From positions 3,657,475-3,721,474 of the forward strand of contig NC_057017.1 in assembly GCF_000002595.2 (NCBI RefSeq): a DNA stretch of 64,000 nt. The letters run 5' to 3'. The position numbers were made by a program, and so were the translations under genes. How positions within the stretch are numbered: position 1 is the first letter of the stretch; every line of letters starts with the position of its first letter. Shown here piece after piece: positions 33,140 through 44,397 of this stretch. The notes beneath the pieces were generated by a model that saw only the letters and a program-made list of their open reading frames with translations, ran no database searches and was not told the origin of the DNA. This stretch comes from Chlamydomonas reinhardtii (Eukaryota > Chlorophyta > Chlorophyceae > Chlamydomonadales > Chlamydomonadaceae).

Positions 33140-34832
33140 ATGGCCTCTGGCCTCAGGAAGGTCGCATTGGTGCCACTCCGTCCACTACTGGAGACTACAT
33201 ACATGGCATCCTTTGAGCAGCAGCAGGTGAGCCGAAGCTCAAGCCATAACCTAGTAAATGTCCGCATCATTAACCCGGAAGTCGCGGTCGAGACGCACAA
33301 ATGCTACGTAGCGCGCTGTAAGGCCCACATACATGAGAGAGCTCGCTTCCGTGCGCAAACCTGAACGAACCCGCTTAACCGGTCGCGCAGGCAGGCTCGT
33401 GGCTCGCGTTGAGCTCCTCTGGATGCACTACCGGCAGCCCCGTTCTTCCGGCAAGCAACTCCTCGCTCGGTACATCGGAGGGCGCTGGCATAGGACGGCT
33501 GCAAGGCAAGTTATGAATTTCATGACAAGCTAAGGCGTATCGGCAGCGTTGTGGCTGCTGATGCTTCGTGGCCAGCAGCCAGGTTTAGTAATTCTCCGCC
33601 ATGTCATATAGTAGGCAGGACAGCCCACTACCATGGAGCGAAATGGGATCCCACACACGAAACGCACACGAACGGAACTTAGAGAGACCTCATGTACGTC
33701 CTGCTACCCCTGCGCGCCGCTCGCTCGCCCCCAACAGCAGGCCCGCCGTACAACCTCAACGCTAACAGCCCCATGGATGACTCATCCACGCACTTCCTCG
33801 CCGGAGATGATGAGTGCACCAACGCCCGGCGGGCCTGCCTGATGAACGGCAGCGTCACCAACAGCGGCAGCGGCGGCGGGCTCTTCTCAGGGCTGGTGCA
33901 ACATCAGCCCACGAACGGCGGCAGCACAACGCTAACAGGTGCCGCCGCAGATTTCGGCGGCTACTTCGGCGGCTGTGGCAGCGGCGACATTGCCATGGCT
34001 TTGCCACTGCTGTCCTTGTCGCCGTCAGCCGCTGCTGGAGGCGCCATGGCCGCGGCAGACATCTCCGGGGGCTCGGAGAGCGGGGCTGGGGCTGGCACCG
34101 CTGCCGCCGGCGGGTGGCCGCCGCCGCTGCTGACTCCCAAGCGCAGCAAGCGGCGGCTTCTGCAGTCCGCAGGCGATCAGTCATCGGGCGACCCCGACAC
34201 ACCTCGGTCAAATGGCAGCGCCAAGGCTAGGTCCGGCAGTGGCGGCGCCGCCGCCGCCGCCGGCGGTGTGGACAACACGCAACGCAACCGCGAGGCGCAG
34301 CAGCGCTTCCGTCAGAGGCAGCGGGTGCGTGCGCGGGTGTGGGGCTTTGCTAGCTAGCTAGCGGCGGGCGTTCAGGCGGGCTGCACTTACTCCTATTAGT
34401 CAGTATGTATCAAGTGACAGCTGTTATTAATTTCATATGTTACTGGTTATTACGGACACGCAGGACGCGGTGATGGCACTGGAGTCCCGCGTGATGCAGC
34501 TGGACGGCGAGGCCGAGTCCCTCCAGCGCGCCAAGCGAATGGTGGAGGCGCACAACGAGTGTCTGCTGAGGCAGCTGCGGGAGGCCGAAGTGGCGGCCGC
34601 CGCCGCCGCGGAGCGGGTGGCGGCGCAGAGCGCGCACATTGCGGCTCAGGCCGAGCAGATTGCGGCGCAGACGAAGCAGATGGCGGCGCTGACGGCCGTC
34701 ACCACAACGCTGCAGGCGCAGGTGCAGGCGGCGCAGCAGCAGGTGGCGGCGCAGATGGATGTGCAGGCGGCCGTGATGCGCGAGCAGCCCTATGGCACCC
34801 AAATGGTGGTAACGATCAAAAAACGGGGGTGA
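33140..34832 (+). CDS. bZIP transcription factor (4 exons, ~372 aa)
   Basis: Nuclear DNA-binding dimer. Model: exons 33140-33226, 33391-33469, 33741-34324 and 34464-34832, all in phase. The last two exons are certain because together they build the domain; the first two are inferred from splice sites and phase, and an ATG at 33692 in the third exon's upstream sequence is the alternative start. The basic region is NREAQQRFRQRQR, with N238 and R246 in the obligatory N-x7-R spacing. The zipper then starts exactly at N-x7-R-x9-L (L256) and continues L263, L270, V277, L284 in heptads, after which an Ala/Gln-rich coil continues to the end. The intron falls between the basic region and the zipper. 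The N-terminal half is Ser/Gly/Ala-rich with a small basic patch (PKRSKRR) that may be a nuclear signal. The third exon has a CAGCAG tandem acceptor, which could add or drop one residue. Confidence 0.85.
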
Positions 34833-35013
34833 CGATCCCCGGACAGGGGGTAACGATTGTTTCGGGCCCGCACGGCCTGGCACGCCCAGGACGCAAGCCA
34901 AGTGGTGCTGTGGTCACCTCTTAGCTACTTGTCATGCATACACACATTGCGGACTGGGCGGAGTGCCTTTCGTCGCCGACAAGTGAACATGCCGACATTC
35001 TAGTCTGCAAAGT

Positions 35014-35018
35014 GTGTA
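35014..35018 (+). terminator. TGTAA poly(A) signal of the bZIP gene
   Basis: TGTAA about 180 bases after the stop at 34832; it supports ending the gene there rather than adding downstream exons. Confidence 0.55.
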
Positions 35019-35926
35019 ATGTAGTGACAGTTTGTGTTAAAACAGTCTAATATGTGAAGCCTTAAACTTCTGTAGTCTTTGCGCTCGCGAACGAGGAAGT
35101 CTGGGGGCTGTAGGCCGACTGTGTGACATTGTGACAGGGACCCTTGGGCGTGGTAACGACCCTAAGCCAGGGGTAACGGGGCCTTCGCGAGGGGTAACAG
35201 GGTTCCTGCATGGGGTTCTCGCGGGCCTGACTTAACAAGCAGCATAGAGCGGCCCCTGATACTACTACACATACACTGATATAGTACCATACATATACTG
35301 ATACACTGCACTTCATGCCGGTGCCGCTGGACTTCTGTTCCTGTCCCCCACTTTGCTCTCTCGCGCTTGCTACTTCTCTTTGTAACACAAATTTATGCTA
35401 GCTCAAATGTCAGTAGAACAAGAGCTGGCGGCCGACGCTGCTTGGCTGGCTTGGGACGCGAGTCCTCACGCTGCTGACTGCTCGTTGACCGGCTTGGCAA
35501 CGCTGCTCACACGTCAGCTGCAGCCAGCTATTACGTGAGAGAAACTACTATGCCTCATAATCTATCAGCTGCGCTTCAAATGTCCGACCGAGAAGTCTCG
35601 GTCGCCGGCGTCAACAACGCCATTCAACATCGCGTTCTGTCAACATCACCCTCGCCCCGCACGCCATAGTCTGCAGGTTAGTCTGCAGGTTGAATGTCGA
35701 TGGGATGCGTTGAACCTAGTGGTACCTCGCAAGCCAGTGTGCATGGTCATCTTCTCGCGCTGTGTTGGGTTGTCTGGTGGAGCCCCCGCCTACAACTAGT
35801 GACTGTCTGCTGCCTCCCTTACCAGCGCTCGCTGTAAGGTGTTTTTATGGCTCCCTTGCCACGGTGCCTTGTGTCTCACATACCACCCCGCCCCCCTCCG
35901 CACGCACACACCCTGCCCCGCGACAG

Positions 35927-36258
35927 CTTGCTGCCCAACCCCTGTTGTACCCTATGGACCGTACGGTTGGCTGGACTGCCCCTACACCTCCAGCATTGTG
36001 CTCATCAACGGTGAGTGTCCGTGACACATGTGGGCGCACACACATGCACATGTGCACACAGACACGCCTTGTGTGGTAGGCCCCGTGCACTGCTGCCAAG
36101 CACTCTGTCCATGGCTGGCCTTGACATGCATTGGCACCTACCCGTCTTGTGGCAGACGATTAACTGGGTGTGTCTATGTGTGTGCACGCGTGCATGCAGG
36201 CGCTGCCGGTGGAAGCAAAACTACAGGAGCCAGCGTGACACCAGCTGTCTGGCGCTAG
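35927..36258 (+). other. Possible orphan exon pair
   Basis: Bases 35927-36010 lie between a good acceptor (CGCGACAG) and donor (CG|GTGAGT) and read VVPYGPYGWLDCPYTSSIVL in one frame. 36200-36258 follows acceptor GCATGCAG in matching phase and ends in a stop. Together they could be the last exons of a gene, but no upstream exon in the right phase is found; the bZIP gene offers only phase-0 donors. Confidence 0.3.
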
Positions 36259-39200
36259 AGATGGAGGTGCCAGTGGCATAGTTTGGCATGCTAGCTGTGG
36301 TGGCGGCGGGCGTCAAGGTGGTGGGTCAGAGACGTTGTCCCCAGCAGACATGCAAGTGGTTGCTGCCAGTGGCTAGTTGCACGTTCACACGCAGACATGA
36401 CTTGGCGTATTGTTGCATGTACGTATGGACTTGCGGTAGTGTTGCATAAGTGTTGCATGAGCATCTGCACTTGTCGTGCTATCAAGCCTTGACAGATGGC
36501 TAGCATGTGGAGTAGCGGACTACATAGTTCTTACGTTAGTACTGAGGTAGGCCTTCAGCAAAGCACAAGGCTGCCATGTAACGGGCGTCAAAGTGATGGT
36601 TACATGTGCGCCTCGTAGACCGTGAGCAGGCTGTTACCATGGCTGGTTAAGATGGTAAGCAGATCGTAGCGAGATCGTAACGATGCCGGAGGGGTAACGA
36701 TCTACGACCTAGGTAACAGCGATCGTAACGATCGTTTGGGTGCTATAGGGCAGCGCGACGAGGCGGCGCGGCAGCACCACTACCAGCAGCAGCAACAGCA
36801 GGACGCATGCGCAGCGGCAGTAAAGGCGGTGGCGGCGGCGCCCGCAGAGGTGTGCTGCACGCAGCTGTGTGCGCTATGCCGCGGCGTGTTGCTGTTGCCG
36901 GAGGAGCAGGCGCTGATGATGATGGCGGTGTAGAGCTGATCAGGATGAGGAATGCGTGCATGCATGGCAGTACGTAGAAGCAAAAGTGCCGGCAGCAGCA
37001 GCGACAGTGCCAGCAGTAGCAGCGGCAGGAACGGAACCGCTGTGCGTGTATCAGCAGGATCAGCAATAGCAACAGCGGCCGCGGAAGCGCCAGTAACAGA
37101 CAGAAGCTGGCGGCACAGGAGCCGGACATGCTTGATGCCGGCAGCGGCGGGGGTAGTTGTGGGTCGGTGGTATGGACAGACATCGTTGCCGCACGGTGCG
37201 TAATGGTATTCATTAGGTCTTTCTGTGGCTGGTACGCACCACTGCCACACGCACGCACGCCATCCAGCAGGTATGCGCGCTGTGCTGGCTAGCTGGAGAC
37301 GCCACAGGGGTCTTGTTTGTTGACCTCCCGCAGTATTTATGGGTCTCCACTCATTGTTCCTATGGCAGGCTCTGAGGCCCGCTACAGGCGCGCGATAAGG
37401 GTGGAGAGAAGAGGAGGTGGTAGGCTTTTTACGACTGTATGTTCGAAATTGTATCCCCCTACATAGGGGACCTTATCGTATCCCCTAAATGGGGGAACGA
37501 GCACGCGGACGGACGGACCAGGCGGGAACTATGTTGCTCCCCTCAATCAATGGCCTTGCCTGCGCCACATCTTGGGCCTTCATTCATGTTGCATTGACAT
37601 CCTTAGGCTTGGTCTTGTGGGTGGGTGGGCGGCTGGAGGCTTCATTCACTTCATGGGCTTTGTGTGTCTTTCATGGCTTGGCTACTGTTGGATTGGATTC
37701 TTGGCTGCTGCTGGATTGATGCTTGACCCTGAATGGATGTGCAGCAGCAGGGAGCTGGGCGGTGGGACGCCATCAGCAGCTCGCTAGCACGTACGTACGG
37801 GGGCAGGAGGCGCACAGCACACGTTGTGCGTGCGTGCGCAAGTATGGGTACCGTAGTACACATGGGGGCGGGCGTGCCGGCACAAACACGGAGTAAGTAT
37901 GGAAGCGGGTGCAGCAAACGCGACATTGGCAGTAATGTATGCATCTTGCGGTAGCATAGTAGTTGGTAAAGCTGTCGCATGGCGGCATGGCCCGCAACGA
38001 ATGCGGGTGCGCGATGGATCCGTACTGCTTGTGCCGTGTCGTGCCGTGGAACTGTTTTCTTGAAGATTCCCGTTTCACTAGCGCCACGCCATGCGTGCGC
38101 GGTTTCTACTGACTCGCTTCACATGGAGCGTCTGCTTGCATGCCTGTTTGGCGGACGGGTGATGGAGTCGGCGGGGACTTATTGAGCACGGCAATGCGCC
38201 TGAGAGCTGGCGGGGGCATCATCCCCGCATACCGTATGTACGGTCCACAGGTCCGCATGCAGGCTCCTTGATGAACGCGATGCATCCGTGCTTGAAGCCC
38301 CGGATTGGTTGAAATCGTTTGGCTATCGATGTCTTATGACGTATCTTAGTACGCTTTGTGATACTGTTTTTATCCGCTGAATTCCATAGTAGAATGTGTG
38401 TGTGTGTGGAACGCGTGATTACGAGTGTCACTTGGGTTGGAGGCTACGTAGGTGGCACACGCATATGGCATGCCCCCTCGGTGTTTTACCGGCGTGCGTG
38501 AACACTCTCAAATGTGTACCCTAAACTGCTGGGGAAGAGCAGATCTGTCGGCTGGTGTGTGTGCACGGACACGCGGTGTTGGGCCAAGACACATCGGAGC
38601 GTGCGCGAGCGAAAGACAACCAAAAGCGCATGTATTCAAAAGCATGGCTGTTTTTGCCCTTACTTGCCAGCCGGTTAGCAGCGTGTCAGGATTGTGGCAC
38701 GCCCATTATCTATCGGGGGCGGCGTGTGTGCGGGAGCATGTTTTTGAGCGCGTGAAAATTTGCGTGTGTCTTCAGTTCTTCTTCTGGTGCTGGAGCTAGC
38801 TAGCTACAGTGTATTTGATTGCTTCGCGAGTCTGCTTGGACAGGGGGGGTGAAGGATGCGGTTGGTAAGGTTTTGGGCCATGCTTGGAGCCATGCTAGCA
38901 GTTGCGATATAGGCTGCGCGCTGCTTCGGATGCCCCTGCTTGACGGTGTGGTAGTCATAGCATGCATGCTGCGCACAAGATATCCTGCCTTTGGAGATTC
39001 GTGAGAGAGTGAGAGATTTGAGAGACGGTTACGAAAGCACACACGTCGCAGCGCTCCCGTTCACCCGCTTCCCTCTGTCCGTACTCTGCAGTCGGCGCAC
39101 TTCATTCATGCATTGCAATTCCGCAGAAGGAAGGCCCGGTGCCGCGACCCTTCCTGCGGTGGATTGGGGCCCTGGCTCGAGGTCTAGATTTTTGGGCTGA

Positions 39201-40324
39201 GCCCCCCCAGGAGGCTTTGGAGTTTGGACGGAAGGCGCAACAAGGAACTATGCAGGACGCCTGCTTAATGCATGGGCATACTGCTGACGGAGGATTTGTG
39301 GCATACGCACTCAAGTACGCACTGAAGCTGCCGTGCAAGCTAGCTCCGCAAGGGCATTGCTTTCGTGACCGCTGTTGGTCCAGCACCCCCTCGGAATAAA
39401 ATCCATCTTTTTTTACGCATTTTTGAGAACCAAACAAGGTTACCGTATTAATTGGGAATCATCACTCCAGCGGCCTCTACATCAGGTCATTAGCTTGCAG
39501 CACCTGCAGGCAGATAAGACCTGCATTGAGCTTGTGCGGCCCAGCGCGACGTGATTGCCGTGCAGTCAGAGGACGCGATCCGCACACCATACGATCCGGG
39601 TGAACAACTTGCAGGTCACGCACACCATATACCGTAAACATTTGCAGCGACTACTTCTGATGCCGAACTGTCCATACAAGAGAGCCCCGGCCTATGGTAC
39701 AAGCACTGCGGCATGGCCGCAACACTGGCCCCTGTGAGCACCACCCCAAGTCGGTGCACATTTCGAGCAGGGCTCGGCTCCACTGCCTGTGAACCAGCAC
39801 CGCCCGCGCGCCAGCCACTGCCGGCCAGCACCCCAACAAGCCAGAACGCCAACACCGACCGGCCCCCATCCATCCCGTGCACACAACAAGCAGGCCGCCT
39901 GCGAGGGCCGCTCCTCCATACTAGCTAGCCTCAGGGAGTCTCTGACCCACGCAAGCGACATACTGTTTCAAGATACTCCTTGAGAACGTAGGAACGTCCC
40001 AAGCCGCGTGCCGGCTTCATACCCTAGTACGGTAATCGTACACACACGGACACACATACACGGACACACACACACAGAGACTGCTCCACTGGAGGCGCGG
40101 AGGGCCAAGAGTTTGCCGCACAGAGCCACACCACTGCGCCACCGCCACCAACCACCCGTTACTGGCGCCAGTAAGCCAACCCGATACAGCAGGCACTCGT
40201 CTACACGCAACCGGCATACCGCCAGCTCGCTAGCCAGCAACTAAGTCTCCTGCGTCGGGTGCCTTGCAGATAGCTTTGCTCAGCTGCCATGGGCGTCACG
40301 GCCTCAGGTGCGGGCGTGCGGCGG
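36259..40324. other. Gene-poor interval, about 4 kb
   Basis: No protein I recognise. An 'AGGACGAGGC...' frame at 36736-36933 is Gln/Ala-rich, with CCTQLCALCRGVLLLPEEQ near its end, but has no linkage. A 36-nt region with two small hairpins lies at 37451-37496. A frame at 39139-39399 (86 codons, WIGALARGLDFW) is followed by AATAAAAT and may be a terminal exon or chance. The sequence is less GC-rich than the neighbouring genes, contains TG/CA tracts, and probably represents untranslated and transposon-derived remains. Confidence 0.4.
37451..37496. repeat. Twin small inverted repeats
   Basis: Two adjacent hairpins, each starting GTATCCCC and closing with GGGGA or GGGGGAA, with 5-7 base loops. 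Too short to assign. Confidence 0.5.
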
Positions 40325-42016
40325 CTAGCTGCCGTACACCTGCAGCACCTCTTCCACACGCTGCCGGCACAGCGGGCAGCACATTCCCTCACCCGCAGCT
40401 CCTGGTGCAGCTGGTGGCGCCCCCAGCTGCCGCTGCTGCAGTTGCCGCGCCGGCGGCCGCGCCACGCCACCAGCCGCAGCAGCCGCAGCAGCAGCAGCGG
40501 CCCGCGTCAGCAGCTGTGCGGCGCAGTCGCGGCAGGCGCAGCAGTGCACCGTGCCGCCGTGCTTGAAGCCCACTGTGGGCCGAGCCACTAGGCACACCGC
40601 ACAGCGGCCGCCGCCGCCGCCGCCAGCACTGCTGTTGGCGCCGCCGCCACGGACGGCCGCCACTGCCCCAGCCCCAGGCGCTGCAGCCAACGGCGGCTGC
40701 AGCTTTGCGTCCGAGGTCTTGGGCTCAGCCGGCCCCTCGCTGCCGCCCTGCCACTTTAAGACCCCGATACCGCCGCCACCCGATTGCTCCTCATCCTCGT
40801 CATTTGTATCTTCACTGCCGGAGTCGTCGGCATCATCGACACCGCATATGTACACACGAACAGGCTCGCCGCCCGCCCCGCCGCCGCCACTGCCACCGCC
40901 GCCACCACCGACGCCGCCTTGCTTGTTGGCGCCGCCGAGCGCGTCCACTGCGCCAATGCCTGCCTGGGCAGTGGCAGCAGCAGCAGCAGCGTTGGCGGCA
41001 GCGGCAGCGGCACTGGCAGCGGCGCGCCGCGGTATCCCTGGGTCCAGGTGCGGGTTGCTGAGCACAGCCGCGGAGCCGATGCGTGCCGCGGCCGCCGCCA
41101 CCGCCACCTCCACCACACGCCGCAGCGTCGCAGTCGCGGCCGATGCCGCTGACGCGCCGCCGGCGGCGGGCGCCGGTGCAGGCCGCAGCCGCAGCGCCCA
41201 CCGGTTGCCGCCTGCACCTGTGCCTGTGCCTGTGCCAGAGGCCGCGGTGGGCGCAGTGGCGGGCTGTAGGGGCTGCAGGTACTCGCGCAGCAGCTTGGAC
41301 GGCTCGCCGCCGCCGCCGCCGCAGCCCGCAGCGGCTGAGGGCACCGCCACCACCTGTGCGTGCAGCAGTGGGTGGGCAAACGTGTGATGGAGGTTTGCAG
41401 GCGTCACAGCCGCCCCTGCCTACAACACCCATGGTGTCATGACCGCAATCATACGCAACCGGCATACAGCACTGACATCTAAGCAGCTCTTCTCTTCAAC
41501 CCCAGGCTCACCGTGACGCCGCCGCCGCTCTCCGCCGCCACGACCCCGGCGTCGAGTCGCAGCCGAAACAGCAGTCGCGCGTAGCGGCCATCAGCGGTGC
41601 AGCTGCTACTGCCTCTACCGCGCCCGCCTATACCGTCGGTGCTGCTACTGCCGCTGCCCGCCTCCTCGCCCTCTGCAGGCAGCGCAAAGCCGAGCAGGTC
41701 GCATCCCACCACCATCGCCGAAGACGACGACGAGGTGGCCGGTGCAGCGGCAGTGGCGTAGGCATGCGCAGCGGCAGCGGCGCCATGCGCACCCCGCTGC
41801 TGCTCGCGCGGCTGCGGCTGCCAGGAGTGTTGGCGGCCGCTGCGGCCACCGCGGCTGTTGGCGGCCACGTGTCGCGGCATGGCCACCAGCCACACGCGGC
41901 GCCAGACTCCGTCCGCGGCAGCGGGGCCGGTGGCAGACGCGGCGTGGGGCGGCGCCACCTGCAGGATTGTGTTGCAAACACAGCGCATGCCGTTGGACCA
42001 TGAATTGACACGACTA

Positions 42017-42058
<42 letters not shown>

Positions 42059-43682
42059 TGCGTGCGCGCCTAATCCGGTCAGCACTTCGGGCTCTTGGTA
42101 ACGCGCACCACCCCGGAACCCGTCCGCCAGCCCACGTCCACGCACCTGCACCAGCGCTGGGCTGAAGGCCAGGCCTGCCGCCTCCGCCAGCCGCCGCGCT
42201 GCCGCTGCCCGCACCAGCCCCAGCTTCTGGCCGTGTTTGCCCGCCCGGCCTACTCCCGCGTCTCCACTACCGCCACCAGCACTGCCGCCGCCACCACCAC
42301 TGCCACCTCCGCCTCGCGTCAGTTTTTTCTTCAGTTTGCTGAGCAGCCCGCCCCCACCGCCGCCACTGGCCGTTCTCCCCACAGCGCCGGCAGAAGCGTC
42401 GCCGCCGCGCGCCTCCGGCCTCCCCGCCGCCGCCGCCGTGGCACCCCCCGCCACCGCCACGGCACCCCTGGCAGCGGCTGCGTCTCTAGCTGCTGCTGCC
42501 GCCGCCTCTGCCGCGCAGCCCTCTGGCCCCAGCAGCAGCAGGTCCATGGGCGTGTGCCCCGCCCCGCTCTCAGCCGCGCCGTCCGCCCCTGCCGCCAGCA
42601 GCACACCCACCACCGCCTCCAAAGCAGCGGCACGCCAGCCGCCGCCGCCGCCGCCGCGGGCAGCAGACGACAGCGCCGCCAGCGCGGCGGCGGCGGCACC
42701 GCCGGAGGAGCTGCAGGCAGCGTGCAGGGCGGCGGCGGCGTAGTGCAGCGGCGCGCCGCCACCAGGCGGGTGCTCCCCACCGCCACCGCCACTGCTGCTG
42801 CTACTGCTGCCGCTGCTACTGCCCGCCCCCGCTGCTACTGCCGCCAGGTCGGGCCGCTGGGCGTCCGGTGACACGCCGTGGCGGAGAAGCTGCGGAGGGC
42901 CGGCGGGGAAGGGACGAGATTGGGGGTATGGGAATGTAAGAATGGTGACGGGGCACGAGCGGGGTCTGGGTGCATAGACTTAGAGCCGCTGCCGCGCTGC
43001 CTAGCCCGTGTGCACGTCAGTCGGCTTGAGCAGGCCCATGTCGTGAGCATTACGAGTTTCCTGACGCCCTCAAACATCGCAGACGAGCCGCCGGCCCTCC
43101 ACCCCACCAACACCGCCGCCTCACCTTTGCCCATCGCCGCCCCTAAGCCCACATATCGCCACCCCCTAGCCAACAATTATGTCACTCACCACGCTGCATG
43201 AATTGGGGTCGCCCTCCGCGGCCGCGTGTGCGAGCAGGCCCCGCCCCCGGTGCAGCAGGTTATTGAGCAGGATGGAACGCTGAGCGGGGGGAAAGCTGCC
43301 GCCGGCCTCATTCAACACCGCCTGCATGCAATGCGCACACAAAGATTTTCACATGTGAGCATGCGCATAGGATTGGCATGAAAGAGCGGTGACGGTGAAT
43401 GAGACCAGGTGCGCGGACGCAGGTGAGGAAGGGTGAAGAAGGTGGCGCTGCAGGTGGTCGGGGGTTTGCCGAGAGTGCCCAGGCCCAACCGTGAAGGCCT
43501 CCCGCAGACTGACCATTCTATAACAATCATAGCAAACGCCAGTTTAACAAGTGTCCTAACAGCCCGAGCGGACTTCGTGGGCACGTCGCCTGCGACGAGA
43601 CTGGGCGTCGACTCACCTCTAAGGCCCCAGCATCTTTATCGTCGAGAGCGTCGAGCAGCCGCTTGGTGAACAGCGGCGGCAT
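40325..43682 (-). CDS. Ankyrin-repeat protein with C-terminal MDM2-type RING (5 exons, 805 aa)
   Basis: Probable E3 ubiquitin ligase. Exons are 43682-43617, 43321-43190, 42889-42146, 41958-41512 and 41353-40325; all four introns are phase 0. Residues ~50-190 hold at least two ankyrin-like units: LAHAAAEGDPN...LLRHGVSPDA and GGGAPLHYAAAALHAA...VLLAAGADG with GHTPMDLLLL. Long Ser/Gly/Ala linkers follow, with a basic KKKLTRG patch. Residues ~714-805 form the RING: CAVC, then HGGTVHCCACRDCAAQLL, then CPLCRQRVEEVLQVY. The C-H-C-C order and the Cys-Pro-x-Cys-Arg-Gln ending match the MDM2/IAP-like group, in which the RING sits at the very C-terminus. An Ala-rich insert lengthens the RING loop. An ATG at 43742 could extend the N-terminus by 20 residues; the ankyrin-like part argues for 43682. 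Substrates are unknown. Confidence 0.83.
42022..42056 (+). repeat. (CA) microsatellite
   Basis: About 17 CA units in the intron between exons 3 and 4 of the ankyrin-RING gene. Confidence 0.97.
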
Positions 43683-44397
43683 GCTCCTTGCTCCGGGTCC
43701 GGCATGGCAAGAATGCCTGGACCCTAAGTAGAGGCTGAGCAACTTTCAAGAGTTTGGTGTGAGCCGGTGAAAAGTTCAGTTCTAAGGCCGAGCCTAGGCT
43801 AACGAAAACAAGTCGGGCGGCTTCATTTTGTGAGTTGGCACTCAGGTTGACACTCGGTTTTGCTCCGTGTTGCTTTCCTAGATATGGTCCTTCAGTTGTA
43901 GCGTAAAGAAGTTAAAGCTGCAGGCGTATGCCCCGAGCAAGGTAACTGTTGGCCTCTGAGAGCCCGGGACCATCATTTCGTCGATGCGCGTGTCGCGGGC
44001 GCCCCGAGCCAAATTTTCCCCATCATAATATTTGCCACAAGCAGCAGCACTTCAAGTTAATGTTAGGTACGCGACTGGGACCAACCGTGCCGGAGCTTTG
44101 GCGTAGCACGAGACCGTCGCCTTCCCGCGTCGCTGAGTGCCACTTCAAGCATCACCCAAGGTGATTGGTGATTGTATTTTGCATTTGAAGGTTGCAGAAT
44201 TGGGGAACGTTCAGCGGTGCTGCGTCTTGCCCGTTCCTGCTAACCTGACCAACCGGCTACCGGATACCCCCTGCGTGCACAGCTCATTCCCTCAACAGCC
44301 CCACACACCGCGAGGCTCAGGCTTTCTCTACATCCACCATGGCCAGCAGCACCCTGGTCTAGGGCGCCGGCTAGGGCTGCTGCGGACGCCGACGGCT
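43683..44397. promoter_or_regulatory. Divergent upstream region
   Basis: 715 bases between the ATG codons of the ankyrin-RING gene (minus) and the phosphatase gene (plus). It is less GC-rich than either gene. No TATA box or repeated motif stands out. Confidence 0.45.

Larger units (their letters stand above)
34807..36737 (+). repeat. Scattered GGTAACG motif cluster
   Basis: About ten copies of (G)GTAAC(G), many extended to GTAACGATC or GGGGTAACG, sit in three groups: 34807-34860, 35147-35200 and 36650-36737. The last group includes overlapping GATCGTAACGATCG. They begin within the final codons of the bZIP gene. No ends of an element are visible. Confidence 0.6.

Noticed and set aside
36736-36933. 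Gln-rich 65-codon frame as a last exon of the bZIP gene
   Set aside because: A TGTAA signal follows the bZIP stop at a normal distance and no donor in the bZIP exon fits this frame; kept only as part of the gene-poor interval.
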